Assembly: GCA_964496575.1 (NCBI GenBank)
Contig: CAZCAC010000038.1
Location: forward strand, 1-64,000
Length of the DNA stretch: 64,000 bases
Direction: 5' to 3'
Source of the DNA: CAZCAC01 sp964496575
Lineage (GTDB): Bacteria; Planctomycetota; UBA1135; GCA-002686595
Below the pieces are notes generated by a model. The model saw only the letters and a list, made by a program, of their open reading frames with translations, was not told the origin of the DNA and did not search any database. The translations under genes and the position numbers were made by a program. Shown here one piece after another: positions 8,222 to 17,546 of the stretch (positions are counted from its first letter, which is position 1; each line of letters begins with the position of its first letter).

Positions 8222-10342
8222 CTACCGGGTCGGCCTGAGCGTGAGGTCCCGGATGGTGAAGCCCTTGCCGTAGCCGTCGCTCCTGTGCGCGCAGCGCAGC
8301 ACGTTCTTGCCCTTGACCAGCTCGACCTCGACAGGCTCGGTCGCTGCCCACATGCCCACGGTATGAGGCAGCGCCAGGTCGATCGACTCCCTGGCGTCGT
8401 TGGCCGTGATCAGCAGGTGTTGTTTCCAGCTGGGCGTCACCACGCGCGCGGTGAGCTGGTACTTGCCCGTGGCCGGCGCGTCGAAGGTGTACTCGAAGTC
8501 TCGAGGCCCGCCGTTGCGGCTGTAGTGCAGCTGCTTGCCGCCGAGGTTGCTCGGCATGAAGATGATCTTGCCGGAGCTGGTGGTCGGGTCGCTGGTGGCG
8601 ACGGCGGGGATCGTGATCACGCCACCTACGTCGACGACGATCTTGCGGTCCGCCTCGAGGAGGCTCGCAGCCTCGACGGCGTATTCGACGTGGGACTCGT
8701 TCGCCTCGCCGAGCTCTTCGCCGACCGCCGCCAGGGTCACGGCCTTCGCCCCCTCTACGATCGCCCGCTGGTTGTAGAGCGACACCCCATACCAGAAGTC
8801 GGGCTGACCGGAGAGGAAGCCGAAGACGCGCTTCTCGTCCAGGACATCCCCGACCCACTGGGCGCGCTTGACCTGCATGTACGCGGTCATGTCGGCGCGT
8901 GCCTGCGTGGTGGCGAGGAAGTCGCGATCCTTGTTGTAGCGTGTCCTGGTCCAGCCGGCACCCCAGCCGCCGCCGAGACACACCACCCAGCCGTCGGGAG
9001 TCCAGCGCGCCAGCGCCGCGTGACCGCGCTGGGGGCGAGCCGTGGTCGGAACACCATGAGCACGCAGGATGAACCGGCCGAAGAAGGCGCGCCGCCCGCA
9101 AACACCGCCGTTCATCAGGATGTTCTGGAAAAACTGCAGATCGGGCCTGTCGAACTGGTTGTCCTGCGAGCCGTAGCGGATCTCGGTCCGCACCGCCTCC
9201 ACGTATCGCCAGCGATGGTCCTTGGTGTAGACGTGATCGGGCCGGTAATTGCTGAGCATCTGGCGACCCCACTCGAGCGTTTCGTCCGGTTCGTTGCCGT
9301 CGACGACCATGCGGTAGTCCCACACGCTCAGTCCGGAGAAGCCCGGGTCCAGTTCGTTCTCCAGGAACGCCTCCTGGTAGTGCAGGTAGCGTCCGACCGG
9401 ATCCACGGTCTTCGGCGCATCGGTCAGGCCCGTGGGGTTCCTCTGCTCGATCGGAACGGCGTGCTCGAGGGCGATCGCCAGCGCCAACCTCTGCAGGACG
9501 CCATGGGAGGCCTTCTTGCTCGCCTTCTGGATATCGGTGTAGATCTTCATGGCCTGGCCGTAGTTGCCATCCTTGGCACCATCCGCCACGACCATCTGCA
9601 GCATCAGCTCGGGATCGGCCAGGAGGCGTTCGATCAGGCGCTCGTGTTTCCTGCTCTGCTGGGCGAACTCGGCCAGGCCACGCGGTGTGGCTTCGAACAG
9701 CACGATGAACTTCGCCAGTCGAGCGTCCAGCCGCTCACTGGCCAGAAAACGTCCGAGGCCGAGGCCGGCAACCGTGTCGGCCGCTCGCGCCGTAGCCGCG
9801 GCGTGGGCCTGTTTGGCCGCCTCCAGGTCTCGCTTCCACCCCGGCTCCTCACGCTCCAGGGAATCCAGGTTCGCCTGGCGCTCCTCGAGCGCCTGGACCC
9901 CGTCTTCACGGTCTTTCTGCCACTCGGCGAGCTCCTCCCGGGCCGCCGCACGTTCGGCCTTCGTGGTCGCCTTCTCCAGCTTCTCCTTCGCCGCGGCGAT
10001 CCCCTTGTCGGCGCCGCCGATCCACTTCCCCTTCGCGTGATCCACCAGGCCTCGCGCCGCTCCGATCTTCTCCAACTGCTGCTGCGCCGCATTCACCGCT
10101 GCCTCGGCGGCCTTCTCCGCCGCCCGAGCCTCGAGATGGGCAGCTCGTTTCCGCTCGTTCACTACCGGCAGCTTGGCGGAGATCTCCGCCCGCAGCTGCT
10201 CGAGCGTGCTGGCATGATCCTGCCCCAGCAGCTCTCCGGCCGGAGCCAGAGGTGGCTGGGCGTCAGCTGCGCGCGTACCCGCCGCTCCGATCGCCAGTGC
10301 CAGAGAGACTCCCAGTACGCCTGCTGTCGCCTTCGCCGTCAT
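8222..10342 (-). CDS. Exported transglutaminase-like protein with coiled-coil N-terminus
   Basis: A 706-residue exported protein. The start at 10342 is supported by AAAGGA about 10 bases upstream and gives a signal peptide MTAKATAGVLGVSLALAIGA. Residues 50-200 are rich in Glu, Lys and Ala (LEARAAEKAAEAAVNAA, AAAKEKLEKATTKAERAAA) and should be coiled coil. Around residues 420-470, GGVCGRRAFFGRFILRAHG and RGHAALARWTPDGW resemble the Cys and His motifs of the transglutaminase-like fold; the usual third Asp is not obvious. The C-terminal 120 residues (DFEYTFDAPATGKYQLTARV) look like a carbohydrate-binding type beta-sandwich. It may be a protease-like or cross-linking hydrolase of the envelope, but the activity is inference. 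Confidence 0.65.
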   Translation of the reverse strand: MTAKATAGVLGVSLALAIGAAGTRAADAQPPLAPAGELLGQDHASTLEQLRAEISAKLPVVNERKRAAHLEARAAEKAAEAAVNAAQQQLEKIGAARGLVDHAKGKWIGGADKGIAAAKEKLEKATTKAERAAAREELAEWQKDREDGVQALEERQANLDSLEREEPGWKRDLEAAKQAHAAATARAADTVAGLGLGRFLASERLDARLAKFIVLFEATPRGLAEFAQQSRKHERLIERLLADPELMLQMVVADGAKDGNYGQAMKIYTDIQKASKKASHGVLQRLALAIALEHAVPIEQRNPTGLTDAPKTVDPVGRYLHYQEAFLENELDPGFSGLSVWDYRMVVDGNEPDETLEWGRQMLSNYRPDHVYTKDHRWRYVEAVRTEIRYGSQDNQFDRPDLQFFQNILMNGGVCGRRAFFGRFILRAHGVPTTARPQRGHAALARWTPDGWVVCLGGGWGAGWTRTRYNKDRDFLATTQARADMTAYMQVKRAQWVGDVLDEKRVFGFLSGQPDFWYGVSLYNQRAIVEGAKAVTLAAVGEELGEANESHVEYAVEAASLLEADRKIVVDVGGVITIPAVATSDPTTSSGKIIFMPSNLGGKQLHYSRNGGPRDFEYTFDAPATGKYQLTARVVTPSWKQHLLITANDARESIDLALPHTVGMWAATEPVEVELVKGKNVLRCAHRSDGYGKGFTIRDLTLRPTR

Positions 10343-10408
10343 GATCTTCTGGTCCTTTGGTCCGTTCTCCAGCCGTAGAGTACACATCCGGCGAGTCCAC
10401 GCCCACCG

Positions 10409-11449
10409 CTATGGGGTGAGCACGACGCGAAGAGCCTCGCCGCTCTCCATCAGCTCGAACGCTTCATGAATCCGATCCAGCGGCAACGAGTGGGTGGCCA
10501 GCCTGTCTGCCGGTACCCGGCCACTGCTGAGCAGGTCCACGGCTTCCCTCACCTGCGCGGGGGTCGAGTCGCTCGTGCCCACGACGCGCCGTTCGCCGTA
10601 GTGGATCGGCCGGCTGTCGAGGGACAGCATGCTGTTTCCCTGGGGCAGCGAGGCGAACAGGACCACGGTTCCCCGCTTGCGCACGAGGTTGATGGCCTGT
10701 TCCTGTGGCGCGGCAGCCGGAGCAGCGACGATCGCGACATCGGCCCCCCGGCCTTCGGTTTCGTTCATCACCCGCTCCTCAACCTCCGATCCCGCCGCAG
10801 CGATGAGCACATCGAAGCCAAAAGCCTCGGCCTGGGCCAGCCGCGTCGAGTTGATCTCGGAGAGGATGATCTTGCCAGCCCCGCGGCTACGGGCCACGCA
10901 CGCGTTCATCAGTCCCAGCGGACCCGCACCGAGGACCAGGACGGTGTCGCCCGGACGCAGATCGCAATGATCGATCGAGTTCACGGCGCAGCTGACCGGC
11001 TCGGCCAGGGCCGCATGCGCCGGTGCCCAGTCCGGCGGCGTCCGGACCACGTGGCCGTTTCGCAGGGCCCGCGCGGGCACCACGACGTGGTCGGCCATCC
11101 CGCCCGGATAGCTGAAACCCATCGGCGCGAGGTCCGTGCACAGGTTGGGCCAGCGTCGACGGCAGTAGTAGCACTCGCCACAGGAGATGCTGGTGGCCAT
11201 CACGATCCGCTCGCCGGCGAGGAAGCCGCCCTCGGCCCCCTCGCTGACGACCTCGATCAAGCCCGTGAACTCGTGGCCGATCGTCAACGGCGGCGTGATC
11301 CGCGGGTTGCCCACCTTGTAGGTCTTCAGGTCCGTCCCGCAGACCGCACAGGCGTCGACCGCGACCAGGAGCTCACCGTCGCCGCAGCTCGGTCGGGGAA
11401 GCTCTTCGACGCGAATGTCGCCAGGGCCGTGATAGACCACGGCCCTCAT
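10409..11449 (-). CDS. Zinc-dependent medium-chain alcohol/polyol dehydrogenase
   Basis: A 346-residue MDR-family dehydrogenase of the sorbitol or threonine dehydrogenase type. Catalytic zinc ligands are Cys37 (ACAVCGTDLKTYK) and His59/Glu60 (TIGHEFTG). The structural zinc loop is CGECYYCRRRWPNLC (Cys90, 93, 96, 104). The NAD site is VLVLGAGPLGLM. The ATG at 11449 overlaps the last base of the deoC stop (TGATG), which implies translational coupling. As the last gene of the sugar operon it probably oxidises a polyol or sugar intermediate. Exact substrate unknown. Confidence 0.88.
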   Translation of the reverse strand: MRAVVYHGPGDIRVEELPRPSCGDGELLVAVDACAVCGTDLKTYKVGNPRITPPLTIGHEFTGLIEVVSEGAEGGFLAGERIVMATSISCGECYYCRRRWPNLCTDLAPMGFSYPGGMADHVVVPARALRNGHVVRTPPDWAPAHAALAEPVSCAVNSIDHCDLRPGDTVLVLGAGPLGLMNACVARSRGAGKIILSEINSTRLAQAEAFGFDVLIAAAGSEVEERVMNETEGRGADVAIVAAPAAAPQEQAINLVRKRGTVVLFASLPQGNSMLSLDSRPIHYGERRVVGTSDSTPAQVREAVDLLSSGRVPADRLATHSLPLDRIHEAFELMESGEALRVVLTP

Positions 11450-12144
11450 CAATCGCCTCCCCCTTCGTCGGGAGCCTCGGCCATGATCGTCGCCGTCGCA
11501 CTCGCCGTCCCGAGCCGCTTGCACCCCTGATCGAGGTAACCGCAGGCGATCTCGTACGAGTGCACTCCCGCGGAGGCCTTGACCCCCATCGTCTCGCCCA
11601 CGGTCCTCAGCATCAGCTCGACCGTCTCGGGCGTGGCCGCGCCTGCAGCGAACCCGGTCGAGGTCTTGACGTAGTCCGCTCCCGCTTCGCGGGCGAGCTC
11701 GCAAGCCCTCGCGACCTGCGCCGGGGTGAGCTCGCTCGACTCGAGGATCACCTTGACGAGCACGCCGCCCGCTTCCCTCGCCTCGGCCACGACGCCCTCG
11801 ATGTCCCGCTTCACCCAGGCCTCGTCGCCCGAAAGGAACTTCCCGACGTTCATCACCATGTCGAGCTCCCTGGCGCCGTCCTGGATGCCGAGCTTCGCCT
11901 CCAGCGCCTTGACTTCGGGGCGGTTCGTGCCGTGCGGGAATCCGACCACCATCGCCGGGACGACCCCCGAACCCTCGAGCTGCTGCGTCGTCAGTTCCAC
12001 GTCACTGGGCCTGACGCACACGCTCGCGACCCCGTACTTCTTGCCCAGCTCGCAATTCTCGATGATGTCCCGATCGGTCATCGTCGGCTTGAGCGCCGCG
12101 TGGTCGATCGTCGCCGCGATCTGCTTCCTGGTCCACTTGCTCAT
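11449..12144 (-). CDS. deoC: Deoxyribose-phosphate aldolase family (DeoC)
   Basis: A 231-residue class I aldolase. Known DERA chemistry is reversible cleavage of 2-deoxyribose 5-phosphate to glyceraldehyde 3-phosphate and acetaldehyde. Visible residues are the Schiff-base Lys in VLVKVILES (Lys131), the second Lys in DYVKTSTGF (Lys160) and the Asp in ELDMVMNVGKF (Asp95). The ATG at 12144 has GGAGA 6-7 bases upstream. The gene is 35 bp after the HzsA-FGE fusion and overlaps the alcohol dehydrogenase by one base. Its place in an operon with an FGGY kinase suggests it may cleave a phosphorylated deoxy- or ketose sugar other than deoxyribose phosphate. That substrate shift is inference. Confidence 0.93.
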   Translation of the reverse strand: MSKWTRKQIAATIDHAALKPTMTDRDIIENCELGKKYGVASVCVRPSDVELTTQQLEGSGVVPAMVVGFPHGTNRPEVKALEAKLGIQDGARELDMVMNVGKFLSGDEAWVKRDIEGVVAEAREAGGVLVKVILESSELTPAQVARACELAREAGADYVKTSTGFAAGAATPETVELMLRTVGETMGVKASAGVHSYEIACGYLDQGCKRLGTASATATIMAEAPDEGGGD

Positions 12145-12179
12145 GGCTGTCTCCTGGTTGCCTGCTGGCTGATTCCCGT

Positions 12180-15100
12180 TCAATCGTTCTCGATCACGAC
12201 CCGGAAGCCGACGTTGAAGACCTTCTGCCAGGGCTCGTAGGCCGTCCGGGTGCTCGCCGTGGCGCTCACCGGACGGTCGTGCCACGAGCCCCCGCGGGCG
12301 ACCTTCCTCACGTGGGGGTCGCCATCGTTGCGGCCGTCGGCCGCACTGTAGGGATAGGGCCGGTAGCTCGTGCGAGTCCACTCGCACACGTTGCCGATCA
12401 TGTCCCTGAGACCCCAGGCATTCGCGCGGTAGGAGCCGGCGTAGTTCGTGGCCAGGCAGCCGTCATCCGAGCGATCGTCGCGCAGGGGGAAGTGGTGCTC
12501 CGGATCGTAGGATCGACGGACATGGATCTTCGATCCTCCATCCCAGCCGGTCTTGGTGAAGAGCCGCGTGTGGTCGGAGAGGTTGGCCAGGCCTGAGAAC
12601 TCCGCGTCCAGCTCACCGTAGTAGAAGGGCGTGTCCGTTCCGGCACGCGCCGCCCACTCCCACTGCGCTTCGGTCGGCAGCACGACCTTCTTGCCGATCT
12701 TCCCGCTCATCCACTCGCAGAAGGCCTGCGCCTCGAGCCAGGAGATTCGCGCCACGGGCTGCGCACCGTGGTTGCCGATGTAGCCCGGCACCGCCTGGTC
12801 CTTGCCGTGCTCGTCGTAGTAGCGCGTGTCGTGCACGGGATCGTAGAGCGCGTAGATGTCGTTGCCGATCTCGAGCTCGCTCATCCAGAAGGGAGACCCG
12901 ATCTCCACGACGCTCGCCGGCGCCTCGTCGGGGTAGCCGGTACTCGACCCCATGACGAAGCGGCCGGCGGGGATGCGCAGAAAGCGAACGGCCAGCACCT
13001 CCCCCTCGGGGTTCTCGCCCAGCTCGAGAACGACCGGCTCGCCGGCGGCGGCCTGGCGAGCGCGCGCCGTCTCCTCGTCGAAGGGCCAGCCCGCCAGGTT
13101 CGCTGGGCCCGCCTCGTGCGGCTCCGGAGCTTCCGGCAGGACGGGCGGGGCCTTCGCCCGCGTCGCGAAGGAGGACTCCAGCGCGGCGTACTCCGCTTCG
13201 GGGTCCACGACTCCACCGCTGAAGCGCACCGCGAGCTCCACGCGGCGGGCCTGCTGGTCCTGTCCGCGCCAGCCCTTCGGCTTCCAGCTCCCGCGCCAGG
13301 GAGCGTTGAGGTCGATCCAGCAGTGGAGCAGCTCACGCTCCACCCGCCCGAGCCGGACCCCGTGGTGCCCCTTCTCGAGGATCTGCATCAGCGGGCTCGT
13401 CGAGGCGTGGTACTCCATCGGCCGCAGCATCTCCAGGTCGCTCTCGGGACCAGGACGGCGAACGTACGGATGGAGGTTGTCGTAGGCCTCGCGCGACTCG
13501 GCGAAGGAGAGCAGCTCGTCCCCCGCCTCCGTGCGTTGCCCGCCGTGGCATCCGACGCAGCGGCGCTCGAGGATCGGGTGGACCTCGTAGGGAAAGGCGA
13601 AAGGACGCGCCGGCCCGTTCAGTTCCTCGATCGGCGAGGGGGCGCGGAGCGCGGCCTGGATGTGGCGCTCCGGCGTCGCGTAGTTCTGACCCTCGTGGCA
13701 GCCGACGCAGGAGAGGGTCTCTCCCGGGCGGCCCACGAACCACGAGCGCATGAGCTGCACTGCGCGGCCCTCGGCGTCGAGCGGCTGGATCGAGATCGGG
13801 GTGTTGGCGGGGATCTCGAAGTGGGCCGAGCCGTCCTCCTCGACGGGCACGGTCCCGAGCAGGCGCTTGATGTCCCAGCTGCTCTCCACCCCCACCGAAG
13901 TGTGGCCGCCGCACTGATTGAAGGCGAAGTGGTAGGCGAAGAGCCGCAGACTCTTCACGACCCCGCGCGGCACGCCGGCGAGGCCCGGCCCCTCGTACAC
14001 GTCGACGAGCAGCACGGTGGCGGAGTCGCGCGAGTAGTCGACCTGATCGGAGACGATCGGGGGGCGCGTCCGCGCTTGGAAGGGAATCGGCTCGAAGAGG
14101 CCCGCGCCCTCCTCCTCGTGGAGAAGCGTCACGTTGTCGAAGACGTCGACGAGGTAGATCCCCCAGAGCGATTCGGGCGTGGGCTTCGCCGACACGAGGA
14201 AGTACTTCTCGCTGAGCGGATAGGGGTAGACGAAGTGCGGCGTGCCGCGCTCGAACGGCTCGTTGCCCTGGCCGTCGTGCACGTTGCCCACGACCTCCTT
14301 CCCGTAGCCGGGGATCTCCTGCACCATCCCCGTCACCGAGGCCGGGAAGACCTGCGGGTGGAGGTCGATGTAGCTGCCCGGCGGCCCCCACTCGATCGAC
14401 TCCGGCCGGTGACGCAGCGGGTACTTGCGCCCCAGGATCGGATCGAGGATCGCCATCCGCCCCGACTCGGCGATGCTGTGATGGCCGCCCAGGATGCCCA
14501 CCAGCGCGGTCGGATGATCGGGAATGGGCAGTGCGTGCTTGAAGGCGGTCGGGAAGTACGAGCCGCTGCCCCAGTACTCGCGCTGGTTCGTTCCGTCGGG
14601 ATTGCAGTGGAAGACGATGCGCGAGTAGTAGTGCTGGATGTCGGAGTACTCCCAGCGCAGGTAGACGAGACGCCCGTTGTGGAGCACGGCCGGGTGGTAG
14701 TCACTGTCCTGCTCGAAGGTCAGCTGCTCGACGCGCTGGCTGCGCGGGTCGAGGCGGTAGAGGTTGACCATGGGGCGCCCGCCGTTCTCGCAGGGCAGGC
14801 CCTGGTAGCCGGCGGTGGAGCAGGTGGCCACGCGTCCGTCGGGCAGCCAGCAAGAGTCGAAGAAGTCCACGTCCGGCAGGTCCGTCGGCGAGATCTGCTT
14901 TGCCTCGCCTCCTTCGGCGGACAGCTCGAACAGCGCCCAGCGGTCGCTCGCTCCGATGCTCGAGAACATGATCCGCGAGGCGTCGAAGTCGAGGTCCACG
15001 TCGCGCAGGATCTCGCCGTCCGGCGGTCGATGGAGGGGGTCGAGCCGGGGCTGGCCGCCTGGATCGCTCAGCAGAGCGAGCTCGTTGTCCCACCCGCGAT

Positions 15101-16292
15101 GCGGGATGTCGTCGTTGGTGTGCGAGTTCAGGTTCGGCGCCCCGATCTTGCCGCCCATCACCTGGCGCGCCTTCTCCCCGAAGCGCCGTCGAACCACGAG
15201 CAGGCGCTCGCCCTCGAGCAGGGGATTGGCGAGCAGGGCAGCGCGGATCTCGGCGAGGAGCGACCGTGCGGCTTCCACCTCGGCGGCATCTCCCCACTCC
15301 AGTGCTTCCGCGAGCTCCGTAGCACGTCGGGGCCACTCTCCTCCGAGCTTGCCCAGGAACTCGGCGCCGCGCGGATAGCGCTCGCCGAAGCCCTGGTGCA
15401 GATCCTCGATCGCACGGCGCAGGGCCGCGAAGTCGAGGGACTCGAGCCGGGAGCGAAGCTCCTGGCGTCCCGTGTACGCATCGCGCGTGGCACAGACGCT
15501 CACGTAGCGCTCGAGTCGCTGGAGCGGCGAGAGCCGGACGAGGCTCGCCATCTCCGCATCCAGCCCCATGCTTCGCCGGGCGCCCGCGATCATCGTCTCC
15601 TCGAGCGCACCGTCGTCCGCCGGTTCGAACCAGGCGAGGTGTCCCCCGTCGAGATCCCGCTCCATCGCCGCGCAGAGCGCCGGGAAGGCCGCGCTCAGGC
15701 GTTGCCACAGCCACGGGCGACGATCGCTCATCAACCGGAAGTAGACGCCACAGGCCCCGCCGCGGTTGAAGATCTTGAGCAGGAGCGTGTTCTCCCCCGC
15801 GCGCAGCGGGAGGAGAACCGTGTCCTGATCGGGCGCGACCCCGCGGGCGACGTTGTGCTTGTGGATCTTCTCGCCATTGAGCCACAGGGCGCAGCCGTCG
15901 TCGCTGCCCAGGCTGACCGGCAGCGTGATCGCGGCCTCGCTGGTCAGCGTGCGGTACAGGTAGACCGAGTTGCCTCCCTGCGGTAGCGCGTGGACGCGCC
16001 CGTCGGCGAAGCCGGGCTGAGCGCTCCATCGCGGCTGCCCCTCGGCATCCAGTGCGGTCAGCTCGACGCCCTCCTCGGGGAAGAGCCTGGCGCCGAAGCC
16101 CTTTCCCTCCAGGGGTCCGGCCATCCACCACTCACCCAGCTGCGGCCTCGGCAGCTCCTCGCCCTGGTAGGCCAGGCGAGAGGCGATCATCGACTCCGCC
16201 CACGTCGACCGGCGCACGAACAGCTCTTCCGGATCCTGGGCTGACGCCCCGGCGGCCAGGAAGGCGAGACAGGTCAGCAGGTGGGCGAACAT
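12180..16292 (-). CDS. Fusion: HzsA-like propeller with two heme c sites and C-terminal formylglycine-generating-enzyme (SUMF1) domain
   Basis: A very large exported protein of 1370 residues. It starts MFAHLLTCLAFLAAGASA (signal peptide). About residues 50-200 resemble a galactose-binding or PA14-like sandwich. Residues 390-850 are propeller-like, with DIPHRGWDNELALLSDPGG, DVDLDFDASRIMFSSIG and LLVDVYEGPGLAGVPRG, as in proteins annotated HZS alpha subunit-like in planctomycetes. Two heme c motifs follow, CVGCHEGQ (about 862) and CVGCHGGQ (about 910). Residues 1100-1366 are a formylglycine-generating-enzyme fold: RFLRIPAGRFVMGSS, QPVARISWLEAQAFCEWMS, LPTEAQWEWAARAG, IGNVCEWT and VARGGSWHDRP. 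It begins 7 bp after the SMP-30-like gene. True hydrazine synthase function is unlikely. A periplasmic redox role, or modification of sulfatases or sugars, is possible. Confidence 0.85.
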   Translation of the reverse strand: MFAHLLTCLAFLAAGASAQDPEELFVRRSTWAESMIASRLAYQGEELPRPQLGEWWMAGPLEGKGFGARLFPEEGVELTALDAEGQPRWSAQPGFADGRVHALPQGGNSVYLYRTLTSEAAITLPVSLGSDDGCALWLNGEKIHKHNVARGVAPDQDTVLLPLRAGENTLLLKIFNRGGACGVYFRLMSDRRPWLWQRLSAAFPALCAAMERDLDGGHLAWFEPADDGALEETMIAGARRSMGLDAEMASLVRLSPLQRLERYVSVCATRDAYTGRQELRSRLESLDFAALRRAIEDLHQGFGERYPRGAEFLGKLGGEWPRRATELAEALEWGDAAEVEAARSLLAEIRAALLANPLLEGERLLVVRRRFGEKARQVMGGKIGAPNLNSHTNDDIPHRGWDNELALLSDPGGQPRLDPLHRPPDGEILRDVDLDFDASRIMFSSIGASDRWALFELSAEGGEAKQISPTDLPDVDFFDSCWLPDGRVATCSTAGYQGLPCENGGRPMVNLYRLDPRSQRVEQLTFEQDSDYHPAVLHNGRLVYLRWEYSDIQHYYSRIVFHCNPDGTNQREYWGSGSYFPTAFKHALPIPDHPTALVGILGGHHSIAESGRMAILDPILGRKYPLRHRPESIEWGPPGSYIDLHPQVFPASVTGMVQEIPGYGKEVVGNVHDGQGNEPFERGTPHFVYPYPLSEKYFLVSAKPTPESLWGIYLVDVFDNVTLLHEEEGAGLFEPIPFQARTRPPIVSDQVDYSRDSATVLLVDVYEGPGLAGVPRGVVKSLRLFAYHFAFNQCGGHTSVGVESSWDIKRLLGTVPVEEDGSAHFEIPANTPISIQPLDAEGRAVQLMRSWFVGRPGETLSCVGCHEGQNYATPERHIQAALRAPSPIEELNGPARPFAFPYEVHPILERRCVGCHGGQRTEAGDELLSFAESREAYDNLHPYVRRPGPESDLEMLRPMEYHASTSPLMQILEKGHHGVRLGRVERELLHCWIDLNAPWRGSWKPKGWRGQDQQARRVELAVRFSGGVVDPEAEYAALESSFATRAKAPPVLPEAPEPHEAGPANLAGWPFDEETARARQAAAGEPVVLELGENPEGEVLAVRFLRIPAGRFVMGSSTGYPDEAPASVVEIGSPFWMSELEIGNDIYALYDPVHDTRYYDEHGKDQAVPGYIGNHGAQPVARISWLEAQAFCEWMSGKIGKKVVLPTEAQWEWAARAGTDTPFYYGELDAEFSGLANLSDHTRLFTKTGWDGGSKIHVRRSYDPEHHFPLRDDRSDDGCLATNYAGSYRANAWGLRDMIGNVCEWTRTSYRPYPYSAADGRNDGDPHVRKVARGGSWHDRPVSATASTRTAYEPWQKVFNVGFRVVIEND

Positions 16293-16299
16293 CGTCGGC

Positions 16300-16722
16300 T
16301 CAGTCCCGGGATTCGTCGAGAACGATCACGCTGATCGTGTGCAGCTCGTCGGAGGTGTTGCCCGCCAGCTCGAGGTCGATGTTGGCGACGTAGAGGTTGC
16401 CGTCGGAGCCGACCGCCACCCCGAGCGGACCGACCGGGTGACCCGTCTCCGGGTGCTTGGGCAGCGTGAAGATGTCGTGGATCTTCTCCTCCGCGTCGAT
16501 CTTCACCAGCATCGAAGGATGGCTCGGATCGTTGAAGTTCGGCACGGAGAGGATGATGTTCCCCTCGCCGTCGCGGGTCATCCCGTCCGGCGTGTTGTAA
16601 CGCTCGGGGAGCTGAATCGCGCGCTGGGCGGTCTGGTCCTCCGGTTCGTCCGTGGCGCAGCCGCACAGCGGCGCAACAGCGAGAAGGCAGCTGAAGGTCA
16701 GGTGTACTCGATTCGTTCTCAT
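16300..16722 (-). CDS. Short SMP-30/gluconolactonase-like lipoprotein, probably truncated
   Basis: 140 residues from an ATG at 16722 with AAGGAG about 10 bases upstream. The N-terminus is a lipoprotein signal with lipobox-like LCGC (Cys22). The body reads LPERYNTPDGMTRDGEGNII and GPLGVAVGSDGNLYVANIDL, two blades of an NHL or SMP-30 type propeller that binds sugar lactones or metals. Complete members have six blades and about 300 residues, so this copy holds only a third of the fold and ends soon after blade two. It sits between an SDR and the HzsA-FGE gene in the operon. Either a genuinely small periplasmic protein or an internally deleted lactonase. Confidence 0.6.
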   Translation of the reverse strand: MRTNRVHLTFSCLLAVAPLCGCATDEPEDQTAQRAIQLPERYNTPDGMTRDGEGNIILSVPNFNDPSHPSMLVKIDAEEKIHDIFTLPKHPETGHPVGPLGVAVGSDGNLYVANIDLELAGNTSDELHTISVIVLDESRD

Positions 16723-16748
16723 TCTCTTGACTCCTTGCTCGTGCTCGA

Positions 16749-17546
16749 TCAGTGCATCTCTCGACCGCCGGTCACGTTGATCGCCTGACCGGTCATGTAG
16801 GCCGCATCCTCGGATGCCAGGAACAGCGTCACCGCCGCCACGTCCCCGACCGTCGCGAGGCGCTGCAACGGGACCTTCGAGGTGAACTTCGCGACGACCT
16901 CCTCGCGCGGGAGGCCGAGGTTCTCGATGTAGCCGGCCGAGACGGCGTCCCAGACTCCGGTCGCATCGGTGATGCCGGGACAGACGCAGTTGACGCGTAT
17001 CCCGCTCGGCGCGAGCTCGTACGCCAGCGCCTGGGTCAGGCCGATGATCGCCGCCTTGGCGGCGGAGTAGTGGCACAGCAGCGCCGAGCCGGTCTTGCCG
17101 GACTTCGAGGAGAAGTTGACGATGCTGCCCCGGCCCTGGGCCTTCATCAGGGGGACCACTTCCCGGATGAACAGGAAGGTCCCCTTGCAGTTGACCGCGA
17201 AGACGCGATCCCACTCGGCCTCCTCGATCTCCTCCACGGGCCCCTGCGCGACGGTACCGGCGACGTTGAGCAGCATGTCGACCCGTCCGCCGAAGGTCTC
17301 GGCGGCGGCGGCCACGACGCGCTTCACCCGTTCGGCCGAGGTGACGTCGCCGGCGAGCGCGGCACAGCGCTCGCCGCTCGGGTCCAGCTCGTCACAGCAG
17401 GCGTCGAGCCGGGCCTGGTCCAGATCGCTCAGGAAGACCCGCGCGCCGGACTCCAGCGCTCGCCTGGCGATCCCCAGGCCGATCGCGCCTGCCGCTCCGG
17501 TGATCAGGATGTTCTGTTCGTCGAGCTGCAATTCAGTGGCCTCCAT
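16749..17546 (-). CDS. Short-chain dehydrogenase/reductase
   Basis: A 265-residue classical SDR that oxidises or reduces a hydroxyl group with NAD(P). The cofactor motif is ITGAAGAIGLGIARRA (TGxxxGxG). The downstream motif is LLNVAGTVAQG, in place of the usual NNAG. Catalytic Ser lies in IVNFSSKSG and the Tyr/Lys pair is HYSAAKAA (Tyr160, Lys164). The C-terminus is YMTGQAINVTGGREMH. The ATG at 17546 lies inside the 3' end of the FGGY kinase (14-bp overlap), so the two are likely co-translated. In this operon it probably acts on a sugar or aldonate. Confidence 0.9.
   Translation of the reverse strand: MEATELQLDEQNILITGAAGAIGLGIARRALESGARVFLSDLDQARLDACCDELDPSGERCAALAGDVTSAERVKRVVAAAAETFGGRVDMLLNVAGTVAQGPVEEIEEAEWDRVFAVNCKGTFLFIREVVPLMKAQGRGSIVNFSSKSGKTGSALLCHYSAAKAAIIGLTQALAYELAPSGIRVNCVCPGITDATGVWDAVSAGYIENLGLPREEVVAKFTSKVPLQRLATVGDVAAVTLFLASEDAAYMTGQAINVTGGREMH

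Noticed and set aside
12768..15986. A 1072-codon open frame on the plus strand opposite the HzsA-FGE gene
   Set aside because: High GC removes stops on the opposite strand; the translation lacks domain character while the minus frame has clear motifs.
12180..16292. Calling the HzsA-like protein a hydrazine synthase subunit and the organism an anammox bacterium
   Set aside because: No other anammox genes are present, and it is fused to an FGE domain in a sugar operon. The resemblance is at the fold level.
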